DNA of 64,000 nt, from the NCBI GenBank assembly GCA_027026255.1, contig JALVOT010000018.1:1-64000 (forward strand). Direction: 5' to 3'. Under the pieces are notes generated by a model that searched no databases, had not been told where the DNA came from, and saw only the letters and a list, made by a program, of their open reading frames with translations. A program made the position numbers and the translations under genes. This document shows, in pieces, positions 31,149-42,023 of the stretch; within the stretch, counting starts at the first letter, position 1; every line of letters begins with the position of its first letter. The stretch comes from Caldifarciminota bacterium (GTDB lineage: Bacteria > Hydrothermota > Tepidihabitantia > SM23-42).

Positions 31149-32502
31149 TCCGCACCACCAGAAATCGGCGTGTCCTTTGATTAATAAATCCCCGGTCTGC
31201 ACGCCGATAATTTAAAACCCAGAGGATTCCCTTTTTATCGCAGAGCATCATAATCCCATCCCTTTTATGAATAGGAATCTTAAATTCATTATAAAGTTTT
31301 TTAAGTTTTTTCTTTCCTGCCTTTGTCTCAATATAATCTCCTTTTCTGCGATTGCGCAAATAAAGGGGTGGAAAAATTTTATCATAGTCAAAGACCTCAC
31401 AATTCGACTGCCGTGTTTCAAGGTCAAAATGAGAAACAAGTTCCGTTGTCAATCGGAAATGCTGAATAACCCGGTTCTCACCATCCGGAGCAATCTTAAC
31501 CCTGCGTATTTTCGATTCCTGTTTCCTGCCCAGCACAATCTTATCATATTCTCTGCGGGCAAAGACACCTTTAACAAGTTCAATTGTCTTACCACTCCGC
31601 TTATTAATTAGACCAATCACGCCATATAAATGTTTACTTTCAAATCCTTCAAAATCTCCAACCAGTTCTCCAATCGCTTTCATTATCACGCGCATGACAA
31701 TTGCTAAATTATAACGCATAATACCCTTTATGTCAAGAATTATCAGTTCATCCTCTTTAACCCGGTTCTTCTTATATACCCTTTCTGCCTTCTTTTCAAG
31801 ATATTCATTATCAGCCCGAATAATCTCGGCAGTCCTTCTGATATTTTTATGCAATTCTGGATTGAGCTTAATAAGTTCTGGAATTACTTTATGCCTCAGA
31901 ATATTACGCCGATATCGCAAATCAAAATTAGATTTATCAAGCGCGTAGTGCAGATGTCTTAACTTAAGATAATCGAGTATGGCCTTTTTCTTAATATTAA
32001 TCAGGGGTCTTATAAATTGACCGCGCCGGATGGGAAGTGCACTCAATCCCCGGGTTCCACTACCCCGAATCAGATTTATAAAGAATGTCTCGACAAGGTC
32101 ATCAAGGTTGTGTCCAAGAAAAATCACCTGGGCTCCAATCTTCTTTTGATATTGGACTAAACTATGATACCGTGCCCTGCGTGCCTCGGCTTCAATCCCG
32201 AGCCGTGATTTTTTGACCTTAATATCTATTATCTTATAATTAAGATTGTATCGCCGGGCATAAAATCCTGTCAATTCCTCTTCATACCGGGTCGCCTTTT
32301 CTGGTCTTAGATGGTGATTCACATAGACAAGGAAGAATTCAATTTTTTTACTGTAAAGCGTATGCAGTGTATCAAGCAGGCAGACCGAATCCGGGCCTGC
32401 AGAAAATGCAATAATCGCCTTCTTTATTCCCTTTAATAACCGTGCCCCCTCAATCGTCTCTTTTATCTGACCAAGGATATTCTCTGAACAAACCTTCTTC
32501 AT
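31132..32502 (-). CDS. tilS: tRNA(Ile)-lysidine synthase
   Basis: KAIIAFSAGPDSVCLLDTL (SGGxDS-like loop as SAGPDS); GHNLDDLVETFFINLIRGSGTRGLSALPIRRGQFIRPLI. Confidence 0.93.
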   Translation of the reverse strand: MKKVCSENILGQIKETIEGARLLKGIKKAIIAFSAGPDSVCLLDTLHTLYSKKIEFFLVYVNHHLRPEKATRYEEELTGFYARRYNLNYKIIDIKVKKSRLGIEAEARRARYHSLVQYQKKIGAQVIFLGHNLDDLVETFFINLIRGSGTRGLSALPIRRGQFIRPLINIKKKAILDYLKLRHLHYALDKSNFDLRYRRNILRHKVIPELIKLNPELHKNIRRTAEIIRADNEYLEKKAERVYKKNRVKEDELIILDIKGIMRYNLAIVMRVIMKAIGELVGDFEGFESKHLYGVIGLINKRSGKTIELVKGVFARREYDKIVLGRKQESKIRRVKIAPDGENRVIQHFRLTTELVSHFDLETRQSNCEVFDYDKIFPPLYLRNRRKGDYIETKAGKKKLKKLYNEFKIPIHKRDGIMMLCDKKGILWVLNYRRADRGFINQRTRRFLVVRIEDIN

Positions 32503-32653
32503 AACTTATATCTATTATATCCTGAATTGCCCTTATGACAAGATATTTACTTCCACTTACGAAGTGGAAATATGGTACTGAATTGCACCTCTGAACCGTT
32601 GAACAATGATAAAACGGCGTTGAAATTACAAAAAATTTTTGCTAATATCAGGG

Positions 32654-35461
32654 CTAAACAACCTTTTTCAACCACTTTTGTTTGATTAATAAAAGTGGAA
32701 GGTCAACAAGTTTGCGTTTTTTATAATAAACCCTTAGATACCCATCCCTTATGGTCTTTCCAATCTTTGTGCAGGGCAGGCCCTCAAACAGCGACTCAAG
32801 ACTTTCTGCATTATCATCAGAAACTTCAAGCAGAAATCGGGTGTTTGATTCCGAAAAGAGAATATAATCAAAACGAAGATTTTTACCTTGATAATTAATA
32901 CTACTCAAGTCAATTTCTGCTCCTATACCACCGCTAATCGCCATCTCACTCAATCCCAGGCCCAATCCTCCTTCTGACAGATCATGGCAGGAAAGAATCA
33001 ACCCCTGTTTCACTGCCCGATGCAATCTCCTCATAATCTCCGGAGCCTTTTTAAGATCCACTGTGGGAACCACACCTCCATCAATACCCAGCAATCGATA
33101 ATATTCTGAACCACCCATCTCCCCGGCAGTGTCACCGATTAAATAGATATTACTGTTTTCCGCCTTGAAATCAAGTGTAATACAATCCCTGACATCATCA
33201 ATGATACCAACCGCAGAAATAAGAAGCGTGGCAGGAATCATATAGACATTCCCTTTGTTGTCGGTCCACTCATTATATAAACTATCCTTTCCAGAAATAA
33301 ATGGAACCCGGAATGCTGTGGCTGCATCATAACAGGCCTTTGTAGAAAGCACAATATCACCGAGAACCTCTTCCCTTTCCGGCGATGAAAAACAAAAATT
33401 GTCCAAGATGGCGGCTTTTTCAATATCCCCACCTACTGCTACAAGATTCCTCAATGCCTCATCAATTACTGAGAGTGCCATATTATACGGGTCAAGCCGA
33501 CCATAAGCCGGGTTTATTCCACAGGAAACTGCTACGCCCTGGTCCTTATCCAATCTCGGCCTGATTACCACGGCATCCTGGGGACCGATAAATCCCTCAC
33601 CAACCAATGGTTTTACTACGCTCGTTCCCTGAACCTCATGGTCATACTGCCTTATTACCCATTCCCGTGAAGAGCAATTGGGTTGAGAAACTATATTTAA
33701 CAATAGAGAATTAAATTCTATGGGCTTAGGAATATCAATATCTTTTACTTCAATTTTTCTCGGTCTTGCCTTTCTCCAGGGCTTCGGCAATCCATTATGG
33801 AGGAAGTCCATATCCAGATCACATACCTCCTCTCCGTTATAATAGAGCCTCAGCCTTTTATCATCGGTAAACTCACCGATCCTGGTCGCCTCAACACCCT
33901 CTCTTTTAAAGATTTCAATCACCTCTTTGAGATTTTCTCCAGGAACCGCAAGAATCATCCTTTCCTGGGATTCAGAAATCCAGATTTCGCGTGGACTCAG
34001 ACCCTGATATTTTAAAGGCACCTTATCAAGTTCCACCCTTACTCCGCATTCCTTACCCATCTCACCAACCGCACTGGAAAGTCCTCCACCTCCGCAATCG
34101 GTTACTGAATCGAGCAGACCTTTTTCAGTTACAACAAGCAGACAATCCATAAGCCTCTTCTCCACAATAGGATTTCCAATCTGAACACAGGACTTTTCTG
34201 CACCTTCAGAAAGTTCGGCTGAGGCGAATGTGACTCCATGGATTCCATCCCTTCCGGTTCTTCCTCCAACCAGTAAAACCGCATCCTTTGGTCTTACCCG
34301 CTTTTCAATTCGGTCCCTGCGGATAAGTCCGAGACAACCGCAAAACACCAGAGGATTATACAAAAATGATGAATCAAAATAGACCGCACCACTACTGGTA
34401 GGTATACCCATCCGATTACCATAATCCCTCACCCCCTGTATTACTCCTTTCACTATGGTCTTGGGATGAAGAATACCTTCGGGCAATTTTCGATAATCGA
34501 AATCAACCGGACCAAAACAGAAGACATCCGTATTCATTATCGGCCTGGCACCCAGTCCGGTTCCTAAGATATCCCGAATCACACCGCCAATACCGGTTGC
34601 TGCTCCCCCGTAGGGTTCTAATGCAGAAGGATGATTATGGGTTTCCACCTTAAAACAGATACCGTATTCATCATCAAATGCAATTATCCCGGAGTTGTCA
34701 TGAAATACAGAAAGACATAATGGATGGTTGATTTCTGCAGTCGCCTTCATTATCGTCTGTTTCAGAAGATTATCAATCTGCTCGCCATTAAATTGAATCC
34801 TGCCCAGAAATGTCTTATGCCGGCAATGTTCACTCCAGGTCTGGGCAATCGTTTCCAGTTCAACATCCGAAGGCTTTCTGCCCTTTTTCTGAAAATATTC
34901 TTTAATCACCTCCATCTCAAGCCGTGATAAAGAGAGTCCCATATCCTGGCTGATTTTCATAAGGTCTTCATTCAAATCAATATGCCTGATCCCCGATGTA
35001 TAAGCTGCGGGTTGATGGACCAAATGCTCAGGAGACCTGATATACTGAACCAATGGATTATAGAGAAACAACCCGGCTGCCCGGTTCAATTCACTTATAT
35101 TGAATTCTCCCTGAAATCTATAGTATGTTCCGGTCTTCACATACGAAACCTCAATCCCTAAATCACCAAGCGCCTTTTTTACACTGTCCTCTTTTGGATC
35201 GGTCACTCCGGGATTATACAAAACCTCAAAGGCATCTTTGGTCTTTTCTCCATCCCCAATCCGATAATCCTCAATCACCGGGTCGTGAAGGAGTTCACTT
35301 GCAATAAACTCCACCTGATGCTTTGAGAGCTCACCGCCCAGATAATAGACATCGCGCACCTCAACCCTTTCTATCCCTTCAATGCCAAAGGTCTTAAAAT
35401 CCTCGACAATGAATCTGCCGCGCGGGTCATCTTTTTTGATGATTTCAATCCGATATTCCAT
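32654..35461 (-). CDS. purL: Phosphoribosylformylglycinamidine synthase PurL, with N-terminal PurS-like region
   Basis: TWSEHCRHKTFLGRI...KVETHNHPSALEPYGGAATGIGGVIRDILGTG...SGKDSLYNE...CHDLSEGGLGLGLSEMA. Confidence 0.95.
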   Translation of the reverse strand: MEYRIEIIKKDDPRGRFIVEDFKTFGIEGIERVEVRDVYYLGGELSKHQVEFIASELLHDPVIEDYRIGDGEKTKDAFEVLYNPGVTDPKEDSVKKALGDLGIEVSYVKTGTYYRFQGEFNISELNRAAGLFLYNPLVQYIRSPEHLVHQPAAYTSGIRHIDLNEDLMKISQDMGLSLSRLEMEVIKEYFQKKGRKPSDVELETIAQTWSEHCRHKTFLGRIQFNGEQIDNLLKQTIMKATAEINHPLCLSVFHDNSGIIAFDDEYGICFKVETHNHPSALEPYGGAATGIGGVIRDILGTGLGARPIMNTDVFCFGPVDFDYRKLPEGILHPKTIVKGVIQGVRDYGNRMGIPTSSGAVYFDSSFLYNPLVFCGCLGLIRRDRIEKRVRPKDAVLLVGGRTGRDGIHGVTFASAELSEGAEKSCVQIGNPIVEKRLMDCLLVVTEKGLLDSVTDCGGGGLSSAVGEMGKECGVRVELDKVPLKYQGLSPREIWISESQERMILAVPGENLKEVIEIFKREGVEATRIGEFTDDKRLRLYYNGEEVCDLDMDFLHNGLPKPWRKARPRKIEVKDIDIPKPIEFNSLLLNIVSQPNCSSREWVIRQYDHEVQGTSVVKPLVGEGFIGPQDAVVIRPRLDKDQGVAVSCGINPAYGRLDPYNMALSVIDEALRNLVAVGGDIEKAAILDNFCFSSPEREEVLGDIVLSTKACYDAATAFRVPFISGKDSLYNEWTDNKGNVYMIPATLLISAVGIIDDVRDCITLDFKAENSNIYLIGDTAGEMGGSEYYRLLGIDGGVVPTVDLKKAPEIMRRLHRAVKQGLILSCHDLSEGGLGLGLSEMAISGGIGAEIDLSSINYQGKNLRFDYILFSESNTRFLLEVSDDNAESLESLFEGLPCTKIGKTIRDGYLRVYYKKRKLVDLPLLLIKQKWLKKVV

Positions 35462-35578
35462 TTATGGGTTTATTTTCAAGCCTTTCGGCTTAACCTCCTA
35501 ATATTTAGTCTGATTATTATCAATATAATAAGTAAACCGATGAGTAGAATAATCAATCCATAATTATAATCGGTTGGT

Positions 35579-37282
35579 TTATTTCTGATTCGGCTGGTTT
35601 TTAGCGGCACGAAAAAGGTCGCGCTGCGACTTCACCTCCTTTAACAGTTCAACCGCCTTTTTTACCAGGGGATCATCACTAACCTTTACACGATAACCTT
35701 CATGCATCCCCCAGAGATTGGTAAAGATATCCTGGCGCAGGCGCTGTTTTAATCCCTTTTTTGCTTCTTGAAAATCATCCTCATCAAATTCAACCTTCTT
35801 TTGCACAAGATATTCCTCAAACTCTTTGAGCATCCTGTCATCGACGGTAAAATCCTTGTCGATATCTTTATGTTTGGCGGTATATTGAACAACAAAATCA
35901 AAATCGAGCCCCTTGATAAAGACCTCGGTCTCAAGTCGGGTCAACTTTGGAGGTTTAATAATAATATCCGGGGTAATCCCACCTTCACCATAGACCTTTC
36001 TCTTTAAAGGTCCTAATGTAGTAAACTCTTTTTTCTTTTTCTCTTTTTCTTTTCCGGCACGGGATTCCTCAATATCCTTTTTTATCCGGGAAACTTCATT
36101 ATCAAGTTTCAGATACGCCTTTTTCACTGCCTCATTATCCGCCCGCTTTTTGTAACGGGTAATAATATCCTCTATCTCCTCAATCAAATCATTCTGGGCA
36201 TTAAGTATCCTTTCCCGCTCACTCTTCAACAATTCTGAAGATTTATCAATACTCCGGCCTGAAGGTGTATACCAGCGCGCGGTTGTCAATTTCAGGGCAG
36301 TGCTGTCTTCAAACGGACCGATAACATTCTGAACCGAGCCCTTACCAAATGTAGTCGTGCCTATAATCAAACTCCGGTCCCAGTCCTGAAGTGCCCCGGC
36401 GACAATCTCAGATGCTGATGCCGAACCGCCATCCACAAGTGTAATCATTGGAAATTTTCCATAAGAATAAGCCCGGGATGCACGAAATGTCCGGGCAATA
36501 TCCACCCGTCCCCGGGTTGATACAATCTCCTGGCCATTGGAAAGAAAAAGTTCACTCACCCGCACACCCTCATTAAGCAGTCCTCCGGAATTCAAGCGCA
36601 GGTCAAAGATTATCTTCTTTGCACCAATACTGAAAAGTGAATCCAATGCCTTCCGCACCTCATAATCTGCCGTGCGTGAGAAATTCCTCAGATATACATA
36701 TCCGATATCATCACTAACCATACCAAAATACGGCACCGCATCCAATTTAATCACCGCCCTGGTAATCTCAACATCAAAGGGCTTGGCAATCAATGTCCGC
36801 TCAATCGTCAGAACAACCCTGGTTCCTGGTTTACCCCTGATCTCCTTGACCACAACATCAACCGATTTCCCCTCAGTCGGCACCCCATCCACTTTAATTA
36901 TTGCATCACCGGGTAAGAGTCCAGCCCGGTATGCCGGGGTTCCTGCCAGAGGAGAGATAATAGTAATCTTATCGTTTCTTTTGCCGATTGTTGCACCAAT
37001 GCCGCCAAATTCTCCGCGCGTAGAAATCATTAATGCCTCATACTCTTCTCTGCTCAGATAGTCGGTATGGGGGTCCTTTAAAACCTCAATCATACCATTA
37101 ATTGCCCCCTCAATCAAGCTGTCAGATGGAACTTCAACCACATATTTTGTCTCCAGTTCATTAAGGATTTTATTGAAGTTACGTAACAGAGTATAGGTAT
37201 CTGCATTTGCCCATAGCCTGCTGCCGATAAATATCCCACAGAACAGGGATATCATCACAATTAAGATAAAGATTTTTCTCAT
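35579..37282 (-). CDS. S41-family C-terminal processing peptidase
   Basis: PDZ region GIGATIGKRNDKITIISPLAGTPAYRAGLLPGDAIIKVDG; catalytic LVDGGSASASEIVAGALQDWDRSLIIGTTTFGKGSVQ. Confidence 0.95.
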   Translation of the reverse strand: MRKIFILIVMISLFCGIFIGSRLWANADTYTLLRNFNKILNELETKYVVEVPSDSLIEGAINGMIEVLKDPHTDYLSREEYEALMISTRGEFGGIGATIGKRNDKITIISPLAGTPAYRAGLLPGDAIIKVDGVPTEGKSVDVVVKEIRGKPGTRVVLTIERTLIAKPFDVEITRAVIKLDAVPYFGMVSDDIGYVYLRNFSRTADYEVRKALDSLFSIGAKKIIFDLRLNSGGLLNEGVRVSELFLSNGQEIVSTRGRVDIARTFRASRAYSYGKFPMITLVDGGSASASEIVAGALQDWDRSLIIGTTTFGKGSVQNVIGPFEDSTALKLTTARWYTPSGRSIDKSSELLKSERERILNAQNDLIEEIEDIITRYKKRADNEAVKKAYLKLDNEVSRIKKDIEESRAGKEKEKKKKEFTTLGPLKRKVYGEGGITPDIIIKPPKLTRLETEVFIKGLDFDFVVQYTAKHKDIDKDFTVDDRMLKEFEEYLVQKKVEFDEDDFQEAKKGLKQRLRQDIFTNLWGMHEGYRVKVSDDPLVKKAVELLKEVKSQRDLFRAAKNQPNQK

Positions 37283-37920
37283 AATTTATACCCCTTTTTG
37301 CACAAAAATTCGTTCACATAACCGATTACCTCGGTCTTCAATTCTTCAACCGAACGTTCACCGTTAAGCACCTTTATTCGACCTCGTGCCCGGTGGGCAA
37401 GTCTTAAATAAGCGCGCCGAACCTTTTCGTGATAAATCCGGTTAAGCCCTTCTATCCGGTCATTAATCTTACCCCGGCTTCTTCCCTTTAAAACATCAAT
37501 ATCCACTAAAAAAGTGAGATCCGGCTTGAGCCCGGCGCTGGCAAAACGGTTAAATATTGAAATCAATCGTTTGGGCAGATTATGACCATATACCTGATAT
37601 GCCAGGGTTGAATCAGAAAACCGATCAGCCACGACAATCTTTTTATCATTCAAAGCAGGAAGAATCTTTTCATAGACCAGTTGTGCCCGTGCGGCCAGAA
37701 ATAGAAAAAGTTCACATCGGGGATTCATTATTTTATATTCAGGATTGAGAAGGACCTGCCTGATTGACTCCCCAATTTCAGTACTGCCCGGGTCTCTGAC
37801 AAAGAGAAATGGTGCACCTTTATTTTCAAGATAATCTACCAATGCCCGGGCCTGAGTGGTCTTACCCGAACCCTCAACCCCCTCAAAACTTATTAACACG
37901 CCCCTTTTTATACCCGGCAT
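37279..37920 (-). CDS. tmk: Thymidylate kinase
   Basis: LISFEGVEGSGKTTQARALVDYL...VRDPGSTEIGESIRQVLL...VADRFSDSTLAYQVYG. Confidence 0.95.
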   Translation of the reverse strand: MPGIKRGVLISFEGVEGSGKTTQARALVDYLENKGAPFLFVRDPGSTEIGESIRQVLLNPEYKIMNPRCELFLFLAARAQLVYEKILPALNDKKIVVADRFSDSTLAYQVYGHNLPKRLISIFNRFASAGLKPDLTFLVDIDVLKGRSRGKINDRIEGLNRIYHEKVRRAYLRLAHRARGRIKVLNGERSVEELKTEVIGYVNEFLCKKGYKL

Positions 37921-37931
37921 CAGGGGAAATA

Positions 37932-39023
37932 TTAAGGTTTTCTTCTTGGTTTACCATATTTCTTTATGAATCTTTCTGTCTTTTCCCGACACAAATAATC
38001 AGGATACTGTACCGGTGGAGATTTGAAGAAATAACTGGACGGTTCAATAATCGGCCCGCTCAATTTATTATCTAAGGCAAGTTTTGCACACCTGATTGCA
38101 TCAATGACCACACCGGCTGAATTAGGCGAATCCCAGACCTCAAGTTTCAATTCAATATTCAAAGGCACATCACCGAAGGTGCGACCCTCAAGTCTCATAT
38201 GAGCCCATTTGCGGTCCTTAAGCCAGGCAACATAATCAGAAGGGCCGATATAGATATTCTCTTCACCCATATCATACTTTAAAAGAGATGTAACCGCCTG
38301 GGTCTTGGACTTCTTCTTCGAGGCAAGCCTTGACCTTTCAAGCATATTAAGAAAATCGGTATTACCGCCCACATTCAACTGGGATGTCCTTTCAAGTTTC
38401 ACCCCGCGGTCATTAAATAGATTCACCAAAACCCGGTGCAGAATAGTCGCCCCAACCTGGGATTTTATATCATCGCCCAGCACCGGCAGTCCCTTCTCAA
38501 TAAATCGCTTCTGCCAGTATTCCTCACTCGCAATAAATACTGGAATACAATTGATAAATGCACATCCTGCAGTAAGCACCTGTTCCACATACCACTTGGT
38601 CGCCTCTTCGCTGCCAACCGGAAGAAAATTGATCACCACATCGGTCTTGGTATTTTTTAGAAGACCCACAACATCAGCCGTAGGTCCGGGTGCCTTCTCA
38701 ATAATCTGGGATAGATAATACCCTAAGCCATCATGGGTCATTCCCCTCACAACCGGCGCATTTAACTTTGGAACATCACAAAATTTATAGGTATTATTTG
38801 GCTTTATAAATATTGCCTCAGCAAGGTCCTTTCCGACCTTATTTTTATCGATATCAATGCCAAATGTAAACTCGATATCATTGATATGATAACCACCAAG
38901 TTCAGTATGCATAATCCCCGGGATGAAATCGCCAACCCGGGCATTTCGGTAATAATAAACCCCCTGCACCAAACTGGAAGAACAATTTCCCACTCCAATA
39001 ATTGCTGCTCTGATTTTGCCCAT
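37932..39023 (-). CDS. ino1: Myo-inositol-1-phosphate synthase
   Basis: [22 protein letters not shown]...[24 protein letters not shown]...[17 protein letters not shown]...[11 protein letters not shown]. Confidence 0.93.
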   Translation of the reverse strand: MGKIRAAIIGVGNCSSSLVQGVYYYRNARVGDFIPGIMHTELGGYHINDIEFTFGIDIDKNKVGKDLAEAIFIKPNNTYKFCDVPKLNAPVVRGMTHDGLGYYLSQIIEKAPGPTADVVGLLKNTKTDVVINFLPVGSEEATKWYVEQVLTAGCAFINCIPVFIASEEYWQKRFIEKGLPVLGDDIKSQVGATILHRVLVNLFNDRGVKLERTSQLNVGGNTDFLNMLERSRLASKKKSKTQAVTSLLKYDMGEENIYIGPSDYVAWLKDRKWAHMRLEGRTFGDVPLNIELKLEVWDSPNSAGVVIDAIRCAKLALDNKLSGPIIEPSSYFFKSPPVQYPDYLCREKTERFIKKYGKPRRKP

Positions 39024-39121
39024 TGAACCTCCTTTCAGAAAATCCTCATTTCAACATTTCAAGATTCAAGATTTATAATCTATTTTACATCTTTTTTTGT
39101 CAATGTCAAGGCACGATTTTC

Positions 39122-39498
39122 CTGACTCCTCTCCACTTTTTTCATTATGCCTCCTTGATCAATTGCAGCGGTATTCTGAACAGAATAAACTTTCATAAGA
39201 TTATTAAACTAAGACGAAAAATACTCAACAACTTCGTTTTACTTTTTTTATATTATTTTATTGGTCATTTGAAACATTTCTCTACCATCTTCGCCCGGTT
39301 CAATTTTTACCAGGGCTGGTGGCGCTTCCATTTTTCTCAGCGCGGGCGGCGTCCCCTTTTTTCTCAGCGCGGGCGGCGTCCCCGCCGCCCGCTGGAGGTT
39401 TGTCATCCTCAACTCGTTTCAGAAACTCCTGCAGCCCGCCAGGCGTCCTGCCTCGGGGCGAGACGCCCCCCGGCTATATTGTACTTACAAAAAACCGA
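39122..39498 (+). repeat. Dispersed intergenic repeat, copy A (truncated relative of 60363..60771), with three 27-bp units
   Basis: ctgactcctctccactttttt...gtattctg.acagaataaactt...aaactaagacgaaaaatactcaacaacttcgttttac...ggctatattgtacttacaaaaaaccg shared with copy B. Confidence 0.85.
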
Positions 39499-39560
39499 AA
39501 TAAATCAGACGATTTTTCCGGTATACTGAATTTAAAAAGCGTTTGCCGGGAATTTCAATC

Positions 39561-39592
39561 TTTAACGTTTTTTTAACGGCCCGGATTATAAT
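39561..39592 (+). promoter_or_regulatory. Promoter TTTAACGTTTTTTTAAC-N9-TATAAT
   Basis: Same sequence and identical 26-nt offset at 42347..42378; -10 ends 8 nt before ATG. Confidence 0.65.
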
Positions 39593-39600
39593 TAACCATA

Positions 39601-40311
39601 ATGGCAAAAGGTTTAAGCAAAATCTGCCCTGAATGCAACGAACCGGGTGAAATAGAAAAGGATATCCGCTCTAATTGTAGGATAAAATTGATTTCAGCAC
39701 TTGCGGAATGTGACGCCGCACCAGGAACTGCCTTTGTCAGATACCGCTGTCAAGACGGTTTTTATTGTCAGAACACCGACCGAAAAAAATTTCCAGCTAT
39801 CTTCGAACCCGGAAAGGCATTAAAGAAGATGGTGATTATACGCTATATGCTGGAGTCGTTCTATCCGACGGCATTTATATCAACCCGGATAGCAGATACA
39901 GTCCGGACAAAAACCTCAGGCACAACTGTGCATAACGATGATATCGGGTTGCTGAAGCTTGCATCAATTCTCAAGGTCAAAGAAACAAATCCATCGCTTA
40001 CTAATGTATTGTTTATAACTGCCGGGCCAAATCTCCATCCAGACGCAGTCGATATTGGATTTAAAATGGGGACTAAATTATTACTCATATTCTATAATAA
40101 TTACAAAGGGCAGAGAGTTGCAGAATTTGTTAACCAATATCATAAGATTCCGGGAACTCATACGATTAACCGGCCGCCGACCGCTCCGCCTTCAGGTATA
40201 TATTTTTTGAACCTGAAATCTAACTACAATGCAGCCGTCGCCAAGGTTGTTATCCATCTATTATCAATCGGTAATGATAAAAAATTAAATGATGCCAGAT
40301 CAAATAAATAA
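39601..40311 (+). pseudogene. Probable fossil: degraded zinc-ribbon N-terminus plus degraded T9SS-type C-terminal tail
   Basis: ICPECNEPGEIEKDIRSNCRIKLISALAECDAAPGTAFVRYRCQDGF aligns with intact ribbon at 42388; C-terminus AVDIGFKMGTKLLLIFYNNYKGQRVAEFVNQY...PPSGIYFLNLKSNYNAAVAKVVI resembles a sorting tail. Confidence 0.55.
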
Positions 40312-40324
40312 AAGGAGATAAAAG

Positions 40325-41983
40325 ATGATTAAAATATTAATATCTTTGATATCCGTCACCTTTACTCTCGGGTCTACGCAGCCGGTATGGTCCTGGCTTG
40401 AAAAGATGTCCAGGGAGGAAAAAAATAATGCTGAAATTAAAATTTTCCTTGCCCCGGATGCAAGCGAACCGGCTAAACAGCTGGCTAAAAATATTGAAAC
40501 TCTATGGAATAATGGTAAATTTGATTCAGCCCTTGTCTTATTTCCCGAGTTCAAACCATTGACCGATATTAAAGATATGATAATCGGTAATAACTGGCGT
40601 AAGTCAATCCCAACATCATCGCAGGGTCGCTGGGGGGATAATGTGCTTATTAGTTCCGCACGCGGTGTCTATGATGTGGAACTTGATTATAAAATAGTGG
40701 GCAGCAATCATCATACCTTTGCAGCAACCTTTTCCGGCTATGGAACTTCCTATAATATCCTGCACATCTATTTTTCAACTGATAAAGGTGCAACCTGGAC
40801 CGAAACCTATGCTGCAAATACCGGTGACCAAACCCGCGATTTATCTGCGGTAGTCTGCGGCAAGCATTTTTATGTTGCCTTCACCAGCGGTCAAAACAAT
40901 AAGCATGCTTCGATTATGCGCTTCAGGTTCACAGACGGAAAAGTGGATGCATTCAGTAACAGCAGCACCATCCAGACAATATACAACACCTCCTCTTCAA
41001 TAGGAGCAAATGTATTATGCTCTGCCGAGGACAATGGATATAAAATTCTTTACTATCTTGCACGGCAGGGGCACGAACTTAAATTCTTTTTCGCCGACAC
41101 AGCTTGTGATTCCTGGGTAGAAAAAAATACAAATACCACGGATGCCTATCGTGGCATTGCTATGTGCTGTAATCCATTTGGTTCAACCTATAGCCAGTTT
41201 GCATGTTATTACGATGAATCTGATACTCTGCAAATCATCGCACGTGGAAGCGGAGATTGGCATAAGATTTATTTCCTGGACAGCTGTGGTTATAGAGCAT
41301 ACACAAGCGCGATTAGTGCCTGGAAAGATACGGTATTTTGTGCCTTTGAATATAACGGCGAAATTCATTATCTAAGAAGCGCCAATGGCGGAAGTCACTG
41401 GTACACGGGGAATGTAGACTACGCTACTGCTCAGAACCCAGATGTTACCTGCCGCTGGGGAGGCGGGATATCAGTTGTCTACCAATCATTAACAGGCAAT
41501 AAAGAGTTAAGATACCGATGGCGTGATTATGATTCAACCTGGTTGCCGCCTGTAAAAATTGCCGATGATACTCTTCTATATTACGGATGTCAACCGGCAA
41601 TTAATTATCTTGGTTACAACACTTACGGAATCGTCTTTGCAGGCAAGATGAATTCTGACGTTGTTGCCTATTATAACTACAGTGCCTGGACCGGTATCAC
41701 TGAACAGAAGGATTTAGACAAAAAGCATAATCTTATTAACATCTTTCCTAATCCTACGGCGAATAATACCAAAATTACTTACGCCCTCCAGAATCCAGGC
41801 GCGGTCGAACTTTCAATTTTTGATATTTCCGGAAGGCAAATCCTTGTTCTTTTTAATGGAATAGTCGCTAAAGGTAAACACATAATTTCACTGAACTGCG
41901 CAAAAATTCCTGCCGGCATATATTTTATCAGAATAAAAACCAATGATGCAGATGCAACACATCCGCTGCTCATTGTAAAATAA
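40325..41983 (+). CDS. Secreted protein with BNR/sialidase-like region and T9SS type-A sorting tail
   Basis: Signal peptide; SD aaaggagataaaag; C-terminus NIFPNPTANNTKITYALQNPGAVELSIFDISGRQILVLFNGIVAKGKHIISLNCAKIPAGIYFIRIKTND. Confidence 0.8.
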   Translation: MIKILISLISVTFTLGSTQPVWSWLEKMSREEKNNAEIKIFLAPDASEPAKQLAKNIETLWNNGKFDSALVLFPEFKPLTDIKDMIIGNNWRKSIPTSSQGRWGDNVLISSARGVYDVELDYKIVGSNHHTFAATFSGYGTSYNILHIYFSTDKGATWTETYAANTGDQTRDLSAVVCGKHFYVAFTSGQNNKHASIMRFRFTDGKVDAFSNSSTIQTIYNTSSSIGANVLCSAEDNGYKILYYLARQGHELKFFFADTACDSWVEKNTNTTDAYRGIAMCCNPFGSTYSQFACYYDESDTLQIIARGSGDWHKIYFLDSCGYRAYTSAISAWKDTVFCAFEYNGEIHYLRSANGGSHWYTGNVDYATAQNPDVTCRWGGGISVVYQSLTGNKELRYRWRDYDSTWLPPVKIADDTLLYYGCQPAINYLGYNTYGIVFAGKMNSDVVAYYNYSAWTGITEQKDLDKKHNLINIFPNPTANNTKITYALQNPGAVELSIFDISGRQILVLFNGIVAKGKHIISLNCAKIPAGIYFIRIKTNDADATHPLLIVK

Positions 41984-42023
41984 ATAGTAGGCCCCGGGGA
42001 TTAAAAAATTCAGGGGGACATTA

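Noticed and set aside
39023-39576. ORFs MNLLSENPH... and MALPFFSARAASP... as genes
   Set aside because: They run through the dispersed repeat element and its 27-bp units; no SD, no conserved domain, and composition follows the repeat.
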